The notes under the pieces are model-generated. The model worked only from the letters and a program-made list of their open reading frames with translations. It was not told the origin of the DNA and did not search any database. A stretch of 64,000 bases of DNA from Thiothrix unzii (GTDB lineage Bacteria > Pseudomonadota > Gammaproteobacteria > Thiotrichales > Thiotrichaceae), in assembly GCF_017901175.1 (NCBI RefSeq), contig NZ_CP072793.1, forward strand, positions 186,001 to 250,000. The letters are read 5' to 3'. Both the position numbers and the translations under genes were made by a program. Below are positions 8,033-17,659 of the stretch, one piece after another. How positions within the stretch are numbered: the stretch's first letter is position 1; each line of letters starts with the position of its first letter.

Positions 8033-8887
8033 ATGAAGCAGGCCAATGTCAGTACGGAGCTACTGCAAACCTTTGTTACCGTAGTCGAGTCCGGTGGTTT
8101 TATCCGTGCAGCGCAGCACTTGTATAAAACACAATCCACCGTTAGCCAGCAAATCCGTAAGCTGGAAACAGAGCTTGATGCCAACCTGTTCGCCACTTCG
8201 GGAAGGCGACGGTTACTGACACCTGCCGGGGAACAGTTCCTCGGCTATGCCAAACGTTGGCTGGCATTACAGGATGAAGCCTTGTTTGCACTAGCAAAAA
8301 ACAGCCTTGCCGCCGAAATCCGTCTGGGTGTTAGTCATAGCTTAAGCGAAGGTGTACTCCCGGAATTATTGGCGCAATTTTCCCGTGCTTACCCGCACGT
8401 CAATCTGGTGGTGGAAACAGGCTATGGTAATGAGTTGATCCAGCGCTATGACAGTGGCGATTACGATCTCATTCTGACCCTGGAGCGTGAACCGCTGGCA
8501 GGCAAGGTGATTGGAACTGCCGCGATGGTCTGGATCGGCAAGGCGGGGAGTGAATGGTCTGGTCTGCATCCCCTGCGGCTGGCGGGGTATCAGGGGGCTT
8601 GCGAGTTTCGGCAAGCCGCCACCCATGCGCTGGATCAGGCAGGCATACCTTGGCGGATTGTTTATAGCACCAACAGCTTGGCGGCATTGATGGCGGCGGT
8701 ACGGGCAGGGCTGGCAGTAACGGTGCGTGCCGATTGCGCTGTTTCTGCCGGATTGGCAATCCTTGCTCCACCACCAAGTGTTCCTGAATTGCCCACCATT
8801 AGCGTAGTGTTGCGCAATCGTACCTTGAGCGAAGCCAGTGAATGGCTGGCAGCGGCTTTGCAAAAGACTGGATTACAAGCCGCGTGA
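8033..8887 (+). CDS. LysR-family transcriptional regulator
   Basis: 284 residues with an N-terminal winged helix (LLQTFVTVVESGGFIRAAQHLYKTQSTVSQQIRKLETELDANLF, about 8-52) and a C-terminal periplasmic-binding-protein-like effector domain. ATG 8033 (MKQANVSTELLQ) is used; a TTG 24 bases upstream is possible. It is divergent from the tautomerase gene, the classical LysR arrangement, so the tautomerase is the likely target. The effector is unknown. Confidence 0.92.
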   Translation: MKQANVSTELLQTFVTVVESGGFIRAAQHLYKTQSTVSQQIRKLETELDANLFATSGRRRLLTPAGEQFLGYAKRWLALQDEALFALAKNSLAAEIRLGVSHSLSEGVLPELLAQFSRAYPHVNLVVETGYGNELIQRYDSGDYDLILTLEREPLAGKVIGTAAMVWIGKAGSEWSGLHPLRLAGYQGACEFRQAATHALDQAGIPWRIVYSTNSLAALMAAVRAGLAVTVRADCAVSAGLAILAPPPSVPELPTISVVLRNRTLSEASEWLAAALQKTGLQAA

Positions 8888-9037
8888 GTTCCATCACCAT
8901 ATTCTGGAATTTCCGCAATACAATGCTCATACCTGCAAAAACTGTGTCGCTTAATTAAAGAAAATCTGTATCTGTAATGCTTTTTCTGGAAACCCTACAC
9001 TGGCTATTCCGTAACAACAAGGATTCGGGGATCAGCC

Positions 9038-9910
9038 ATGTTTGACCAAGCCCGCTGCTGGATAGACGGCAGCATTATGCCCGCATCAGAAGCAAAAATT
9101 TCGGTTTTTGACCACGGTTTCCTGTATGGCGATGGCGTATTTGAAGGCGTGCGTTTCTACAATGGCAAGGCATTCCGCCTGCCTTTGCACCTGAAGCGTT
9201 TGCAGCGTTCAGCGCAGGCGTTGCAACTGGCAATTCCACTGTCAGCCGATGAATTGGCGCAAGCGGTGGCGGAACTCATTGCTGCTTCGCCCCTGAGCGA
9301 CGGCTATTTGCGTATTATCGTGACACGCGGGGTTGGAGTGCTGGGTATCAATCCCACCACTTGCCAACAGCCGAGTGTCATCATCATTGCCGACCAGTTG
9401 CAGATGGTGAGTGATGCGCAGCGGGCGCAAGGGGTACGGGCAATCATCGCTTCGACGCGCCGTTTGACCCCCGACCGGCTGGATTCGCGTATCAAAAGCC
9501 TCAACTACCTCAATGCGATTCTGGCGCGGATGGAAGCCAACTACGCAGGGGTGGAAGAAGCGATTCTGCTCAATGACCGGGGCTGCGTGGCAGAAGGTAC
9601 GGCAGACAACCTATTCATCGTCAGCGATGGTGTGTTGCTGACACCGCCCGCTACCGAAGGCGCATTGGCAGGCATTACTCGCCAAAACGTGCTGGAACTG
9701 GCGGTCGCCAACGGCATCCCGGCGCGTGAGGCAATCCTCACACCCTACGATCTCTACAACGCCGATGAATGTTTCCTCACCGGCACAGGCGCGAAACTGA
9801 TTCCGGTACGCGAAATCGACGGGCGGAAAATGGCAGAATGCCCCGGAACCTACTATCAACAACTGACACAGGCATTTTCCACCCTGATCCAGCAAGAAAC
9901 AGGAGGCTGA
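9038..9910 (+). CDS. ilvE: Branched-chain amino acid aminotransferase (class IV)
   Basis: 290 residues of the fold-type IV PLP aminotransferase family. It interconverts branched-chain 2-oxo acids and amino acids with glutamate. Seen: DHGFLYGDGVFEGVRFYNGKAF (residues 25-46), RIIVTRGVGVLGI, the PLP lysine in SRIKSLNYLNAILARMEA, the Glu loop CVAEGTADNLFIV and the phosphate-binding TEGALAGITR. D-amino-acid aminotransferase or aminodeoxychorismate lyase are relatives, but the SLNYLNxILARxEA signature fits IlvE best. Start after AAGGA. It is followed with one base of spacing by a phosphatase-like gene, so it heads an operon reaching at least to the N-acetyltransferase. Confidence 0.88.
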   Translation: MFDQARCWIDGSIMPASEAKISVFDHGFLYGDGVFEGVRFYNGKAFRLPLHLKRLQRSAQALQLAIPLSADELAQAVAELIAASPLSDGYLRIIVTRGVGVLGINPTTCQQPSVIIIADQLQMVSDAQRAQGVRAIIASTRRLTPDRLDSRIKSLNYLNAILARMEANYAGVEEAILLNDRGCVAEGTADNLFIVSDGVLLTPPATEGALAGITRQNVLELAVANGIPAREAILTPYDLYNADECFLTGTGAKLIPVREIDGRKMAECPGTYYQQLTQAFSTLIQQETGG

Positions 9911-9911
9911 C

Positions 9912-10397
9912 ATGAGCACCATCCTCAACTACCGCTACATCAACGCACGGCTCGCCAGTTCCGGCCAGCCGCTGGCGGATGAAATCCAGTCGATTGCTGA
10001 TGCTGGCTACGAGGCAGTGATTAATCTGGCGATGCCGTATTCACCGAATGTACTGGAAGACGAAGGTTTCCGCGTCATCAGCCTGGGGCTGGATTACTAC
10101 CACATTCCCGTACCGTGGGAGGAGCCAACACTAGCGCACTTGCAACGTTTCTGCGCCCTGATGCAAATGCTGGAAGGGCGCAAGGTGTGGGTGCATTGCG
10201 CACTCAATCACCGCGTTTCCGCGTTTCTATTCCAGTATCACCACTTGGTGCTGGGGATGCCGGAAGCAGACGCCAAAGCCGTGATGCTGCCGGAATGGGA
10301 GCCGGATGAAGTCTGGCAGGCGTTTTTGCAGATCGACAGCAACCTGACCCGGCTGGCTCCGGGCGCGATACCGGTTGGGAGTTATGGTGATGAGTGA
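9912..10397 (+). CDS. Protein-tyrosine-phosphatase-like protein
   Basis: 161 residues. The fold resembles dual-specificity/DUF442 phosphatases: ASSGQPLADEIQSIADAGYEAVINLAMP at the start and a signature loop VWVHCALNHRVSAF near residue 97. The loop reads H-C-x4-R rather than the standard H-C-x5-R, so activity may differ from classical phosphatases. Relatives with this shorter loop are, as far as I recall, common in proteobacteria. It is tightly coupled to ilvE (TGACATG) and overlaps the next gene by 8 bp. Confidence 0.75.
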   Translation: MSTILNYRYINARLASSGQPLADEIQSIADAGYEAVINLAMPYSPNVLEDEGFRVISLGLDYYHIPVPWEEPTLAHLQRFCALMQMLEGRKVWVHCALNHRVSAFLFQYHHLVLGMPEADAKAVMLPEWEPDEVWQAFLQIDSNLTRLAPGAIPVGSYGDE

Positions 10398-10794
10398 GCA
10401 AGAATCCAGAATCTGGTACGGAAGCTGCCATTGCGGACAGGTCAAATTTACCGTCATCACGGTGCTGGACAAAGTGGTGCAATGCAATTGTTCCATCTGT
10501 AGCAAGAAAGGCGTGCTGCATCACCGGGTTAAACCGGAGCAATTCCAGCTATTGCAGGGGCAGGAAGCCTTGCAGCTTTACCAGTTTGATACGAAAGAAG
10601 CGAAACACTGGTTTTGCCGTCACTGCGGCATCCACCCATTCAGTAACCCCCGCGCCGCGCCGGACATGATCAGCATCAATGTGTGCTGTCTGGATGATTT
10701 CGAGCTGGATATGGTCAAACCCGAAGTGATCCCGTTTGACGGTCGCAACTGGGAAGCGGCTGTTGCAAAGTTGAACCAACAATTAAATTTTTGA
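10390..10794 (+). CDS. GFA-family (glutathione-dependent formaldehyde-activating-like) protein
   Basis: 134 residues with the full zinc-cysteine pattern of the Gfa/CENP-V family: C13-x-C15, C32-x-C34-x2-C37 and C76-x2-C79. HWFCRHCGIHPFSN is diagnostic. Members bind zinc, and some bind glutathione or S-hydroxymethylglutathione; the actual role of this one is unproven. ATG 10390 (MSEQESRIWYGSCHCG) gives the normal length and overlaps the upstream gene. It is part of the ilvE operon. Confidence 0.88.
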   Translation: MSEQESRIWYGSCHCGQVKFTVITVLDKVVQCNCSICSKKGVLHHRVKPEQFQLLQGQEALQLYQFDTKEAKHWFCRHCGIHPFSNPRAAPDMISINVCCLDDFELDMVKPEVIPFDGRNWEAAVAKLNQQLNF

Positions 10795-10803
10795 GGAGTT
10801 CTC

Positions 10804-11565
10804 ATGCTTGCCGAAAATTTCAACCTCACCGCTTACTGCCAACGAATCGGCTACACAGGCGAATTACGCCCCAACCTTGCCACCGTACAAGCCCTGATGC
10901 AGCACCAGTTGCGCAGTGTACCCTTTGAAAACCTGGACGTATTGGCAGGCAAACCCATTTCCCTTAACCCCGATGACATCGTGGCGAAAATCGTTGGTAG
11001 GCAGCGTGGCGGCTACTGCTACGAAGTCAACGGCATGTTTGCAATGGCACTGCAAGCCTTGGGAATCCCTTACCAGTTTGTCGCTGCCCGCCCGATGTTT
11101 TACCCGATGAAACGCCCACGTACCCACATGGCGTTGCTGGTCACGCTGGACGGAGCAGAATGGTTGTGTGATCTCGGTTTTGGCAGTTACGGCATCCGCG
11201 CACCGCTGCGGCTGGATGTGCTGGAAACGCCAATCCCACAAGGTTGCGACACTTTCATGCTGAGTGAGGAAGGTGGCGATATTATCCTCAAAGCGCAAGT
11301 GGAAGGAGCATGGGCAAAGCAATACGGCTTTAACCGCTGCCCGGTCGAGTGGATTGATTTTGCTCCGGCAAACTGGTTGAACTCTACCCACCCCGACGCA
11401 GTGTTTACCCAGAAACCGCTGGTGGTGTGCTTCACCGCAAACGGGCGCAATATCCTGTTTGGCGACAGTTTTAAGCAGGTGGATGCGGGTATCACCACCC
11501 AGCGCACCCTTGCGCCACATGAACAAGCGGCGGTATTGGAAGAACATTTCGGATTGAGGTCGTAA
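10804..11565 (+). CDS. nat: Arylamine N-acetyltransferase
   Basis: 253 residues with the cysteine-protease-like catalytic triad of the NAT family: C72 (RQRGGYCYEVNGMF), H108 (RTHMALLV) and D123 (CDLGFGSYG). The N-terminal SVPFENLDVLAGKPI is also typical. It transfers acetyl from acetyl-CoA to arylamines or hydrazines in the cytosol; the natural substrate here is unknown. It has a good ribosome site (GAGGAG) nine bases after the GFA gene and is the last clear member of the ilvE cluster. Confidence 0.93.
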   Translation: MLAENFNLTAYCQRIGYTGELRPNLATVQALMQHQLRSVPFENLDVLAGKPISLNPDDIVAKIVGRQRGGYCYEVNGMFAMALQALGIPYQFVAARPMFYPMKRPRTHMALLVTLDGAEWLCDLGFGSYGIRAPLRLDVLETPIPQGCDTFMLSEEGGDIILKAQVEGAWAKQYGFNRCPVEWIDFAPANWLNSTHPDAVFTQKPLVVCFTANGRNILFGDSFKQVDAGITTQRTLAPHEQAAVLEEHFGLRS

Positions 11566-11604
11566 CCGCTATACTGTGCCTCCAGCCACGTAATCCTGCG
11601 GAGG

Positions 11605-12162
11605 ATGTTGATGTTGCAAGTAAAGCCCTGCTTTAGTCGTGAAGATTATCTGCTATTGGAAGCGCAGAGTGATGTCAAACATGAGTTCTTGGCAGGGCAG
11701 GCGTATGCGATGGCGGGTGGTACGTTCAACCATGCGCGGGTGGCGGGCAATCTGTTTGCGAGTTTGCGTCAGTTATTGCGTGGTAAGCCTTGCCAACCGA
11801 TGAATAGCGATATGCGAGTGCATACGCCGTCGGGTTTGGATACTTACCCCGATGTGTCAGTGTATTGTGGGCAACCCGATTTGAATGACAAGCAGACAAC
11901 GTTACTGAATCCTGTTTTATTGGTTGAAGTCTTATCACCTAGTACCCGTGAGTACGACCGCAGCAGTAAGTTTGCACATTACCGTTCCATTCCCAGCTTG
12001 CAAGACTATCTGCTGATTGACCCGGAAGCGGTAGCTGTTGAGCATTTTCACCGTCTGAAACGTGATGAATGGTTGCTGCGTGTTTATAGCCAACCGGACG
12101 ATGTGCTGGTGTTTGATACGTTAGGAATTAGCTTGGCACTTAACGAGTTTTATACGCAGTGA
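11605..12162 (+). CDS. Uma2-family (DUF820) putative restriction-endonuclease-like protein
   Basis: 185 residues with a PD-(D/E)XK-type core: HEFLAGQAYAMAGGTFNHARVAGNL, SGLDTYPDVSVYCG (catalytic Asp) and LLVEVLSPSTREYDRSSKF (the Glu-x-Leu-Ser-Pro-Ser-T signature). The family is abundant in cyanobacteria and filamentous sulfur bacteria, and its function is unknown. The stop overlaps the GTG start of hrpA by 4 bp. A second family member lies at 24.8 kb. Confidence 0.85.
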   Translation: MLMLQVKPCFSREDYLLLEAQSDVKHEFLAGQAYAMAGGTFNHARVAGNLFASLRQLLRGKPCQPMNSDMRVHTPSGLDTYPDVSVYCGQPDLNDKQTTLLNPVLLVEVLSPSTREYDRSSKFAHYRSIPSLQDYLLIDPEAVAVEHFHRLKRDEWLLRVYSQPDDVLVFDTLGISLALNEFYTQ

Positions 12163-15100
12163 ACCCCCAACGCCGCGCCCTGCGCCTGCAAAACCTGCCC
12201 ACACCCACCTACCCGGACGACCTGCCGGTTGCGCAACGCCGCGAAGAAATCCTCAAAGCGATCAGCACCCACCAAGTCGTGATTCTGTGCGGGGAAACCG
12301 GTTCGGGTAAAACCACCCAGTTGCCGAAAATGTGTTTGGAATTGGGGCGCGGGGTCAACGGTTTCATCGGTCACACCCAGCCACGCCGAATTGCTGCGCG
12401 GAGTGTGGCAGCGCGGATTGCGGAAGAGTTGAAAACGGTTTTGGGGCAACAGGTCGGTTATAAGGTGCGTTTCCACGACCGTTGCTCGCCCGACAGTTAC
12501 ATCAAGCTGATGACCGACGGGATTTTGCTGGCGGAAATTCAGCAAGATAAGCTGCTGCGCCAATACGACACCCTGATTATCGACGAAGCCCACGAACGCA
12601 GCCTCAATATCGACTTTTTGCTGGGCTACCTGAAATGGTTATTGCCGAAACGCCGTGACCTGAAAGTCATTATCACCTCTGCCACCATCGACCCCGAACG
12701 CTTTTCGCAACATTTTGATAACGCGCCGATTATTAATGTGTCGGGGCGTACTTATCCGGTGGAAATCCGTTATCGCCCGCTGGTGGACGTGGATGCGGAA
12801 GAAGAACTTGAACGTGACCAAACCCAAGCGATTTTGGACGCGGTGGATGAATTGGGGCGCGAAGCTCCCGGCGATATTTTGGTGTTTTTACCCGGTGAGC
12901 GTGAAATCCGGGAAACGGCGGAAGCGTTACGCAAACATCATCCACCTGCGACGGAAATTTTGCCATTGTATGCGCGGCTTTCCAACGAGGAACAGCACCG
13001 TATTTTCGAGCCACACGGGCGGCGGCGCATCGTCTTGGCAACCAACGTGGCGGAAACCTCGCTCACTGTTCCCGGCATTAAATACGTGGTGGATAGCGGC
13101 TATGCGCGGATTTCGCGCTATTCCTGGCGGGCGGGGGTGCAGCGTTTACCGATTGAAAAAGTCTCGCAAGCCTCGGCGAATCAGCGTTCCGGGCGGTGCG
13201 GGCGGGTTAGTAACGGTATCGCGATTCGTCTTTACAGCGAAGACGATTACAACAAACGGGCGTTATTTACTGAGCCGGAAATTTTGCGCACCAACTTGGC
13301 GGCGGTCATTTTGCAATTGGCGACGATGTGGGTGGCGGATGTCGAAGATTTCCCCTTTGTTGAGCCGCCTGATACCCGTTTGGTGCGCGACGGTTACAAG
13401 TTGCTGTACGAATTGGGCGCGGTGGATGACGATTACAATGTCACCGCTATTGGTCATCAACTCGCCAAATTGCCGCTCGACCCGCGTTACGGGCGGATGC
13501 TGTTGGCGGCACACGACAACGGTGCGTTACGCGAAGTGCTGATTATTGTCAGTGCGTTAACCTTGCAAGATCCGCGTGAACGCCCGATTGATAAGCAACA
13601 AGCCGCTGACGAAAAACACAGCCGTTTCAAGCACGAAGAATCCGATTTCTTGGGCTTTTTGAAACTGTGGGACTATTTCCACGAACAGCGTAAACACCTG
13701 TCGCAGCGCAAATTCCGCGAGTTGTGCCAGAAAGAACTGCTGTCGTATATGCGCTTGCGCGAGTGGCACGATATTCACACCCAATTGCATCAAATGGTGC
13801 TGGAAATGGGCGGTACTGTCTTACCCCCTGCCCCCCTTGCGGGGGAAGGGTTGGGGATGGGGGGAAGTACTAGCACAGCCGGTTACGACGCGATTCATTT
13901 GAGTTTGCTCACGGGTTTGCTCAGCAATATCGGGCAAAAAGACGAAGAGCGCGAATATTTAGGCGCGGGCGGGCGCAAGTTCCACATTTTTCCCGCCTCC
14001 AGCTTGAAGAAAAAAGCCCCGCAATGGCTCATGGCAGCGGAGTTGGTGGAAACTTCACGTTTGTATGCGCGGGTAGTAGCAAAAATCCAGCCGGAATGGG
14101 TGGAAAAGCTCGCCGATCATTTGCTGCGCCGCCATTACACCGAGCCGCATTGGGAACAAAAATCCGCGCAAGTTGCTGCATTTGAACGCACCGCATTATT
14201 CGGTATTACCATTACCCCTAAACGTAAAGTCAGTTACGGGCGCATTGACCCGCCCGTGTGCCGTGAGATTTTCATCCGGCACGCGCTGGTGTACGGTGAA
14301 TACCGCACTGCCGCGCCGTTCTTTCGCCACAATGCCGATTTAATCAGCGAAATCGAAGTGCTGGAAGCCAAAGGTCGCCGCCGCGATATTCTCGCCGATG
14401 AACAGCGTTTGTACGACTTTTACGCGCCGTTAATTCCCGCGCAAGTGGTCAACGGGCATTCGTTTGAACGCTGGCGCAAACACGCGGAACACAAAAATCC
14501 CAAGCTACTATTTTTGACCCGTGATTACCTGATGCAGCGCGAAGCAGGGCATGAACGCAGCGGACAATACCCCGACAGCTTGCAGGTGCAGGGAATGATT
14601 TTGCCGTTGCGTTACCATTTCGACCCGAAAGCGGATGACGATGGTGTGACCGTGCGTGTGCCGTTGCTGGGTTTAAATCAGCTTGCGCCGACGCGCTTTG
14701 AATACCTCGTGCCGGGGATGTTGGAAGAAAAAATTACCGCACTGATTCGCGGCTTGCCGAAACACGTGCGTAAACAGTTTGTGCCTGCACCGGATTACGC
14801 ACGGGCTTGCCTAGAATCCATTCAACCCAGCGATGATGTGCCGTTGCAAGTGCAGGTGGAAAAGCATTTGCGGCGCATGACTGGCAGCCAAATTCCGCCC
14901 GAAGCATGGGCAGAATTGGAATTGCCGACACACTTGCTAATGCGTTTTGAAGTCGCCGACGACAGTGGCAAAGTGGTGAAAGCAGGGCGCGATTTAGACG
15001 CACTCAAAGGCAAAGTGCGCGAACAAACTCAGCACCAATTGGCAGTGCAACCGGTGCAATCCATCGAACGCACCGGCATTACGGCGTGGGACTTTGGCGA

Positions 15101-15917
15101 TTTACCCGACAATCATTGGCTGGAAATGGGAGGGATGAAATTGCGCACTTGGCCTGCGCTGGTGGATAACGGCAATAGCGTCAGCATTCGCCTGTTTGAT
15201 AACGAACCGGATGCTACCGCGCAACATTGGTGTGGTGTATTGCGCTTATTCCTGCTGGCACTGCCTGCGGAAGTACGCGATGTGCCGAAGCACACCCAGC
15301 AGATGGCGGCAATGTGTTTGCAATACGCCGCGACGGGCAAGTGCGAAGAACTCAAGGAAAGCATTACCCGTTACGTTTTCCGCCAAGCATTTGCCGATTA
15401 TCTCACCATTCGCAAACAGGATAGCTTTGCCCAAGCGCTCGGCGAATGCCGCAAGCAAGTGTTTGCCCAAGCGCAGGAAACCGCGCGGCTGCTTGCCCCG
15501 ACGTTAAGTCTTTACCACGACATCCGTAAATCCCTGAAAAGTAAAGCACCACCCACCTGGCTGGAAGCATTAAACGACATCAACGACCAACTCAACCATC
15601 TGGTGTACGTCGGTTTTCTGGAAGCGATAACCCCGGACGAATTGCGCCACTTCCCGCGTTACCTCAAAGGCATTCAACGCCGTTTGCAAAAACTGGCGGA
15701 AAACCCAACCAAAGACCGCGCCTTACGGGTGCAAGTGCAACCGTTTTGGGATCAGTGGAAAGAGCGTCACAAGCGTGGTAAATCCAGCGAAAAACGCCAC
15801 GAATACCGTTGGTTGCTGGAAGAGTTCCGCATTTCACTGTTCGCGCAAGAGTTAGGGACAGCGAAACCCGCCTCCAGCAAGCGACTGGAAGCGGTGTGGA
15901 AAGAGGCAAACGTTTAG
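12159..15917 (+). CDS. hrpA: ATP-dependent RNA helicase HrpA
   Basis: 1252 residues (the E. coli protein is about 1300). DEAH-box helicase: motif I GETGSGKTTQLPK (about 46-58), motif II IIDEAHERS (about 140), motif III TSATID, motif VI QRSGRCGRV, then the helicase-associated domains and the long HrpA-specific C-terminal region (DUF3418). HrpA acts on structured mRNA and stalled ribosomes. It starts with GTG overlapping the Uma2 stop (GTGA). Residues about 554-576 (PPAPLAGEGLGMGGSTSTAG) are encoded by a G/C-rich inverted-repeat element that also occurs between carboxysome genes, so a repeat has been tolerated in frame in a linker. Confidence 0.96.
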   Translation: MNPQRRALRLQNLPTPTYPDDLPVAQRREEILKAISTHQVVILCGETGSGKTTQLPKMCLELGRGVNGFIGHTQPRRIAARSVAARIAEELKTVLGQQVGYKVRFHDRCSPDSYIKLMTDGILLAEIQQDKLLRQYDTLIIDEAHERSLNIDFLLGYLKWLLPKRRDLKVIITSATIDPERFSQHFDNAPIINVSGRTYPVEIRYRPLVDVDAEEELERDQTQAILDAVDELGREAPGDILVFLPGEREIRETAEALRKHHPPATEILPLYARLSNEEQHRIFEPHGRRRIVLATNVAETSLTVPGIKYVVDSGYARISRYSWRAGVQRLPIEKVSQASANQRSGRCGRVSNGIAIRLYSEDDYNKRALFTEPEILRTNLAAVILQLATMWVADVEDFPFVEPPDTRLVRDGYKLLYELGAVDDDYNVTAIGHQLAKLPLDPRYGRMLLAAHDNGALREVLIIVSALTLQDPRERPIDKQQAADEKHSRFKHEESDFLGFLKLWDYFHEQRKHLSQRKFRELCQKELLSYMRLREWHDIHTQLHQMVLEMGGTVLPPAPLAGEGLGMGGSTSTAGYDAIHLSLLTGLLSNIGQKDEEREYLGAGGRKFHIFPASSLKKKAPQWLMAAELVETSRLYARVVAKIQPEWVEKLADHLLRRHYTEPHWEQKSAQVAAFERTALFGITITPKRKVSYGRIDPPVCREIFIRHALVYGEYRTAAPFFRHNADLISEIEVLEAKGRRRDILADEQRLYDFYAPLIPAQVVNGHSFERWRKHAEHKNPKLLFLTRDYLMQREAGHERSGQYPDSLQVQGMILPLRYHFDPKADDDGVTVRVPLLGLNQLAPTRFEYLVPGMLEEKITALIRGLPKHVRKQFVPAPDYARACLESIQPSDDVPLQVQVEKHLRRMTGSQIPPEAWAELELPTHLLMRFEVADDSGKVVKAGRDLDALKGKVREQTQHQLAVQPVQSIERTGITAWDFGDLPDNHWLEMGGMKLRTWPALVDNGNSVSIRLFDNEPDATAQHWCGVLRLFLLALPAEVRDVPKHTQQMAAMCLQYAATGKCEELKESITRYVFRQAFADYLTIRKQDSFAQALGECRKQVFAQAQETARLLAPTLSLYHDIRKSLKSKAPPTWLEALNDINDQLNHLVYVGFLEAITPDELRHFPRYLKGIQRRLQKLAENPTKDRALRVQVQPFWDQWKERHKRGKSSEKRHEYRWLLEEFRISLFAQELGTAKPASSKRLEAVWKEANV
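13822..13867. repeat. G/C-rich short inverted repeat inside hrpA
   Basis: Pyrimidine-rich left arm (ACCCCCTGCCCCCCTTGC) and purine-rich right arm (GGGGGAAGGGTTGGGGATGG). It is the same type of element as at 49215-49318 and 50350-50388. It is translated without a frameshift between two conserved parts of HrpA. Confidence 0.75.
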
Positions 15918-16480
15918 CGCAAAAACGCCTTTAAAAATTCACCTGCCACCGAAGCCACTTGCTTTGCCGAATCCCAGTCAAAGCGATCTTCCTGTGAGGA
16001 AAGGTGTTGTGGCGCAGCAGTCTCAGGCTCTTCCTGATTGACCGCTTTGAGGAAATCGTAGGTTGCTTCCCGCAACAATGCCATGCAAACCAACAACTGT
16101 TTACGTGCCCATTCCACCGGGAAATCGGCAGAAATCGGGAACGCGGTTTGCAATGTGAGGTCGCCATCGCCGTCCAAGCCCCACGCGGGTAAACCGCTGG
16201 TTCCGGCGTTAGATTGTAAAAATGCCAGCGCGTCGCTAATTTCCAAGCCAGTGAAATACACTTTTGCCACCAGTCGATTGGCGGGTACGTCGCTGGCTTC
16301 ACCGCCTTTCCATTCGCTTTGTTCACAGACCATGATTACATTGTCATCGACCGTTACCGCGTAATTCACATTGCCATCGTCACCGATAATACGTTTCAGC
16401 GGAACATGGCTGGGCGAATATTCCCAGCCCTTTTGCGGGTCAAAAATAGCATCCAGTAATAAAGTCTTGGTCGTCAGCAT
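15914..16480 (-). CDS. Conserved hypothetical protein (YbjN / secretion-chaperone-like fold)
   Basis: 188 residues from the ATG at 16480, chosen because GGAGAATATA lies just before it. The protein is acidic and soluble with no signal peptide. It has a central VNYAVTVDDNVIMVCEQSEW strand region and a helical LPVEWARKQLLVCMALLREATYDFLKAV segment, reminiscent of YbjN/type-III-chaperone-like folds. No function can be assigned. It converges with hrpA (stops overlap) and is divergent from ruvB. Confidence 0.6.
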   Translation of the reverse strand: MLTTKTLLLDAIFDPQKGWEYSPSHVPLKRIIGDDGNVNYAVTVDDNVIMVCEQSEWKGGEASDVPANRLVAKVYFTGLEISDALAFLQSNAGTSGLPAWGLDGDGDLTLQTAFPISADFPVEWARKQLLVCMALLREATYDFLKAVNQEEPETAAPQHLSSQEDRFDWDSAKQVASVAGEFLKAFLR

Positions 16481-16600
16481 TATATTCTCCTTGGTTTTAG
16501 ACATTGGTGGTAGGCGTGGCAGGCTGGCGTAACCAACACACTGGTTACACCCTTCACAACCCGTTAGAATATCGCACAATCAAAGACATGAATCAAAACG

Positions 16601-17659
16601 ATGGACAAACAACACGCCCGCCCGCTTTCCCCGCACGCCAGCCGCGAAGAAGACCGCGCTGACGACCATATTCGCCCACGCCGGTTGCAAGATTACATCG
16701 GGCAGCCAGTAGTACGTGAGCAAATGGAAATTTTCATTGGTGCAGCACGGCAGCGCGGCGATGCGCTGGATCATGTGTTAATTTTTGGTCCGCCGGGGTT
16801 GGGTAAAACCACACTTTCCCATATCATTGCGCATGAAATGGGCGCAAATTTACGTCAAACATCGGGGCCAGTATTAGAAAAAGCGGGTGATCTTGCCGCG
16901 CTATTAACCAATCTTGAGCCACATGATGTATTATTTATCGACGAAATTCACCGCCTGAGTCCGGTGGTCGAGGAAATTCTTTATCCGGCGTTAGAAGATT
17001 TTCAGCTCGACATTATGATCGGCGATGGCCCTGCGGCGCGTTCGATTAAACTGGACTTACCACCGTTTACCTTGGTGGGGGCGACTACCCGTGCGGGATT
17101 GTTGACTTCGCCGTTGCGTGACCGTTTTGGGATTGTGCAGCGGCTGGAGTTTTACAATGTGGAGGATTTGGCGTACATCGTGCGGCGTGCGGGTACAATC
17201 GTGGGGGCGCAGGTTGACGAGGGCGGGGCGTATGAAATTGCGCGGCGTTCACGCGGCACACCACGGATTGCTAACCGCTTGTTACGGCGGGTGCGTGATT
17301 ACGCGCAAGTGAAGCATAACGGTTTGATTACGTCAGACATTGCGGATCGTGCGCTAAATATGCTGAATGTCGATGAGCAAGGTTTTGACCACATGGACAG
17401 ACGCTTGTTATTGGCAGTCATAGAAAAATTTGACGGCGGCCCTGTTGGGGTCGATAGCCTCGCCGCTGCGATTGGGGAAGAGCGCGGTACGATTGAAGAT
17501 GTATTAGAGCCGTTTTTAATCCAACAGGGCTATTTGATGCGTACCCCGCGTGGGCGTGTCGCAACACGGCGATCATGGCAACATTTTGGGCTAACGATAC
17601 CTGCGCATCTGAGTGCAGGCACTAATCAAGAAGGTAGCAGTTTTGAGCTGTTTGAATGA
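16601..17659 (+). CDS. ruvB: Holliday junction branch-migration helicase RuvB
   Basis: 352 residues, AAA+ motor of the RuvAB complex. Seen: [22 protein letters not shown], Walker [21 protein letters not shown] (about 62-81), Walker [26 protein letters not shown], sensor [10 protein letters not shown], and the C-terminal winged helix ending with [15 protein letters not shown]. Length and motifs are complete. ruvB next to ybgC-tolQ is the usual gammaproteobacterial order; ruvA and ruvC are not adjacent here. Confidence 0.98.
   Translation: MDKQHARPLSPHASREEDRADDHIRPRRLQDYIGQPVVREQMEIFIGAARQRGDALDHVLIFGPPGLGKTTLSHIIAHEMGANLRQTSGPVLEKAGDLAALLTNLEPHDVLFIDEIHRLSPVVEEILYPALEDFQLDIMIGDGPAARSIKLDLPPFTLVGATTRAGLLTSPLRDRFGIVQRLEFYNVEDLAYIVRRAGTIVGAQVDEGGAYEIARRSRGTPRIANRLLRRVRDYAQVKHNGLITSDIADRALNMLNVDEQGFDHMDRRLLLAVIEKFDGGPVGVDSLAAAIGEERGTIEDVLEPFLIQQGYLMRTPRGRVATRRSWQHFGLTIPAHLSAGTNQEGSSFELFE

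Noticed and set aside
12714-13542. Alternative-frame 275-codon reading frame inside hrpA
   Set aside because: It lies wholly within conserved helicase motifs of the hrpA frame.
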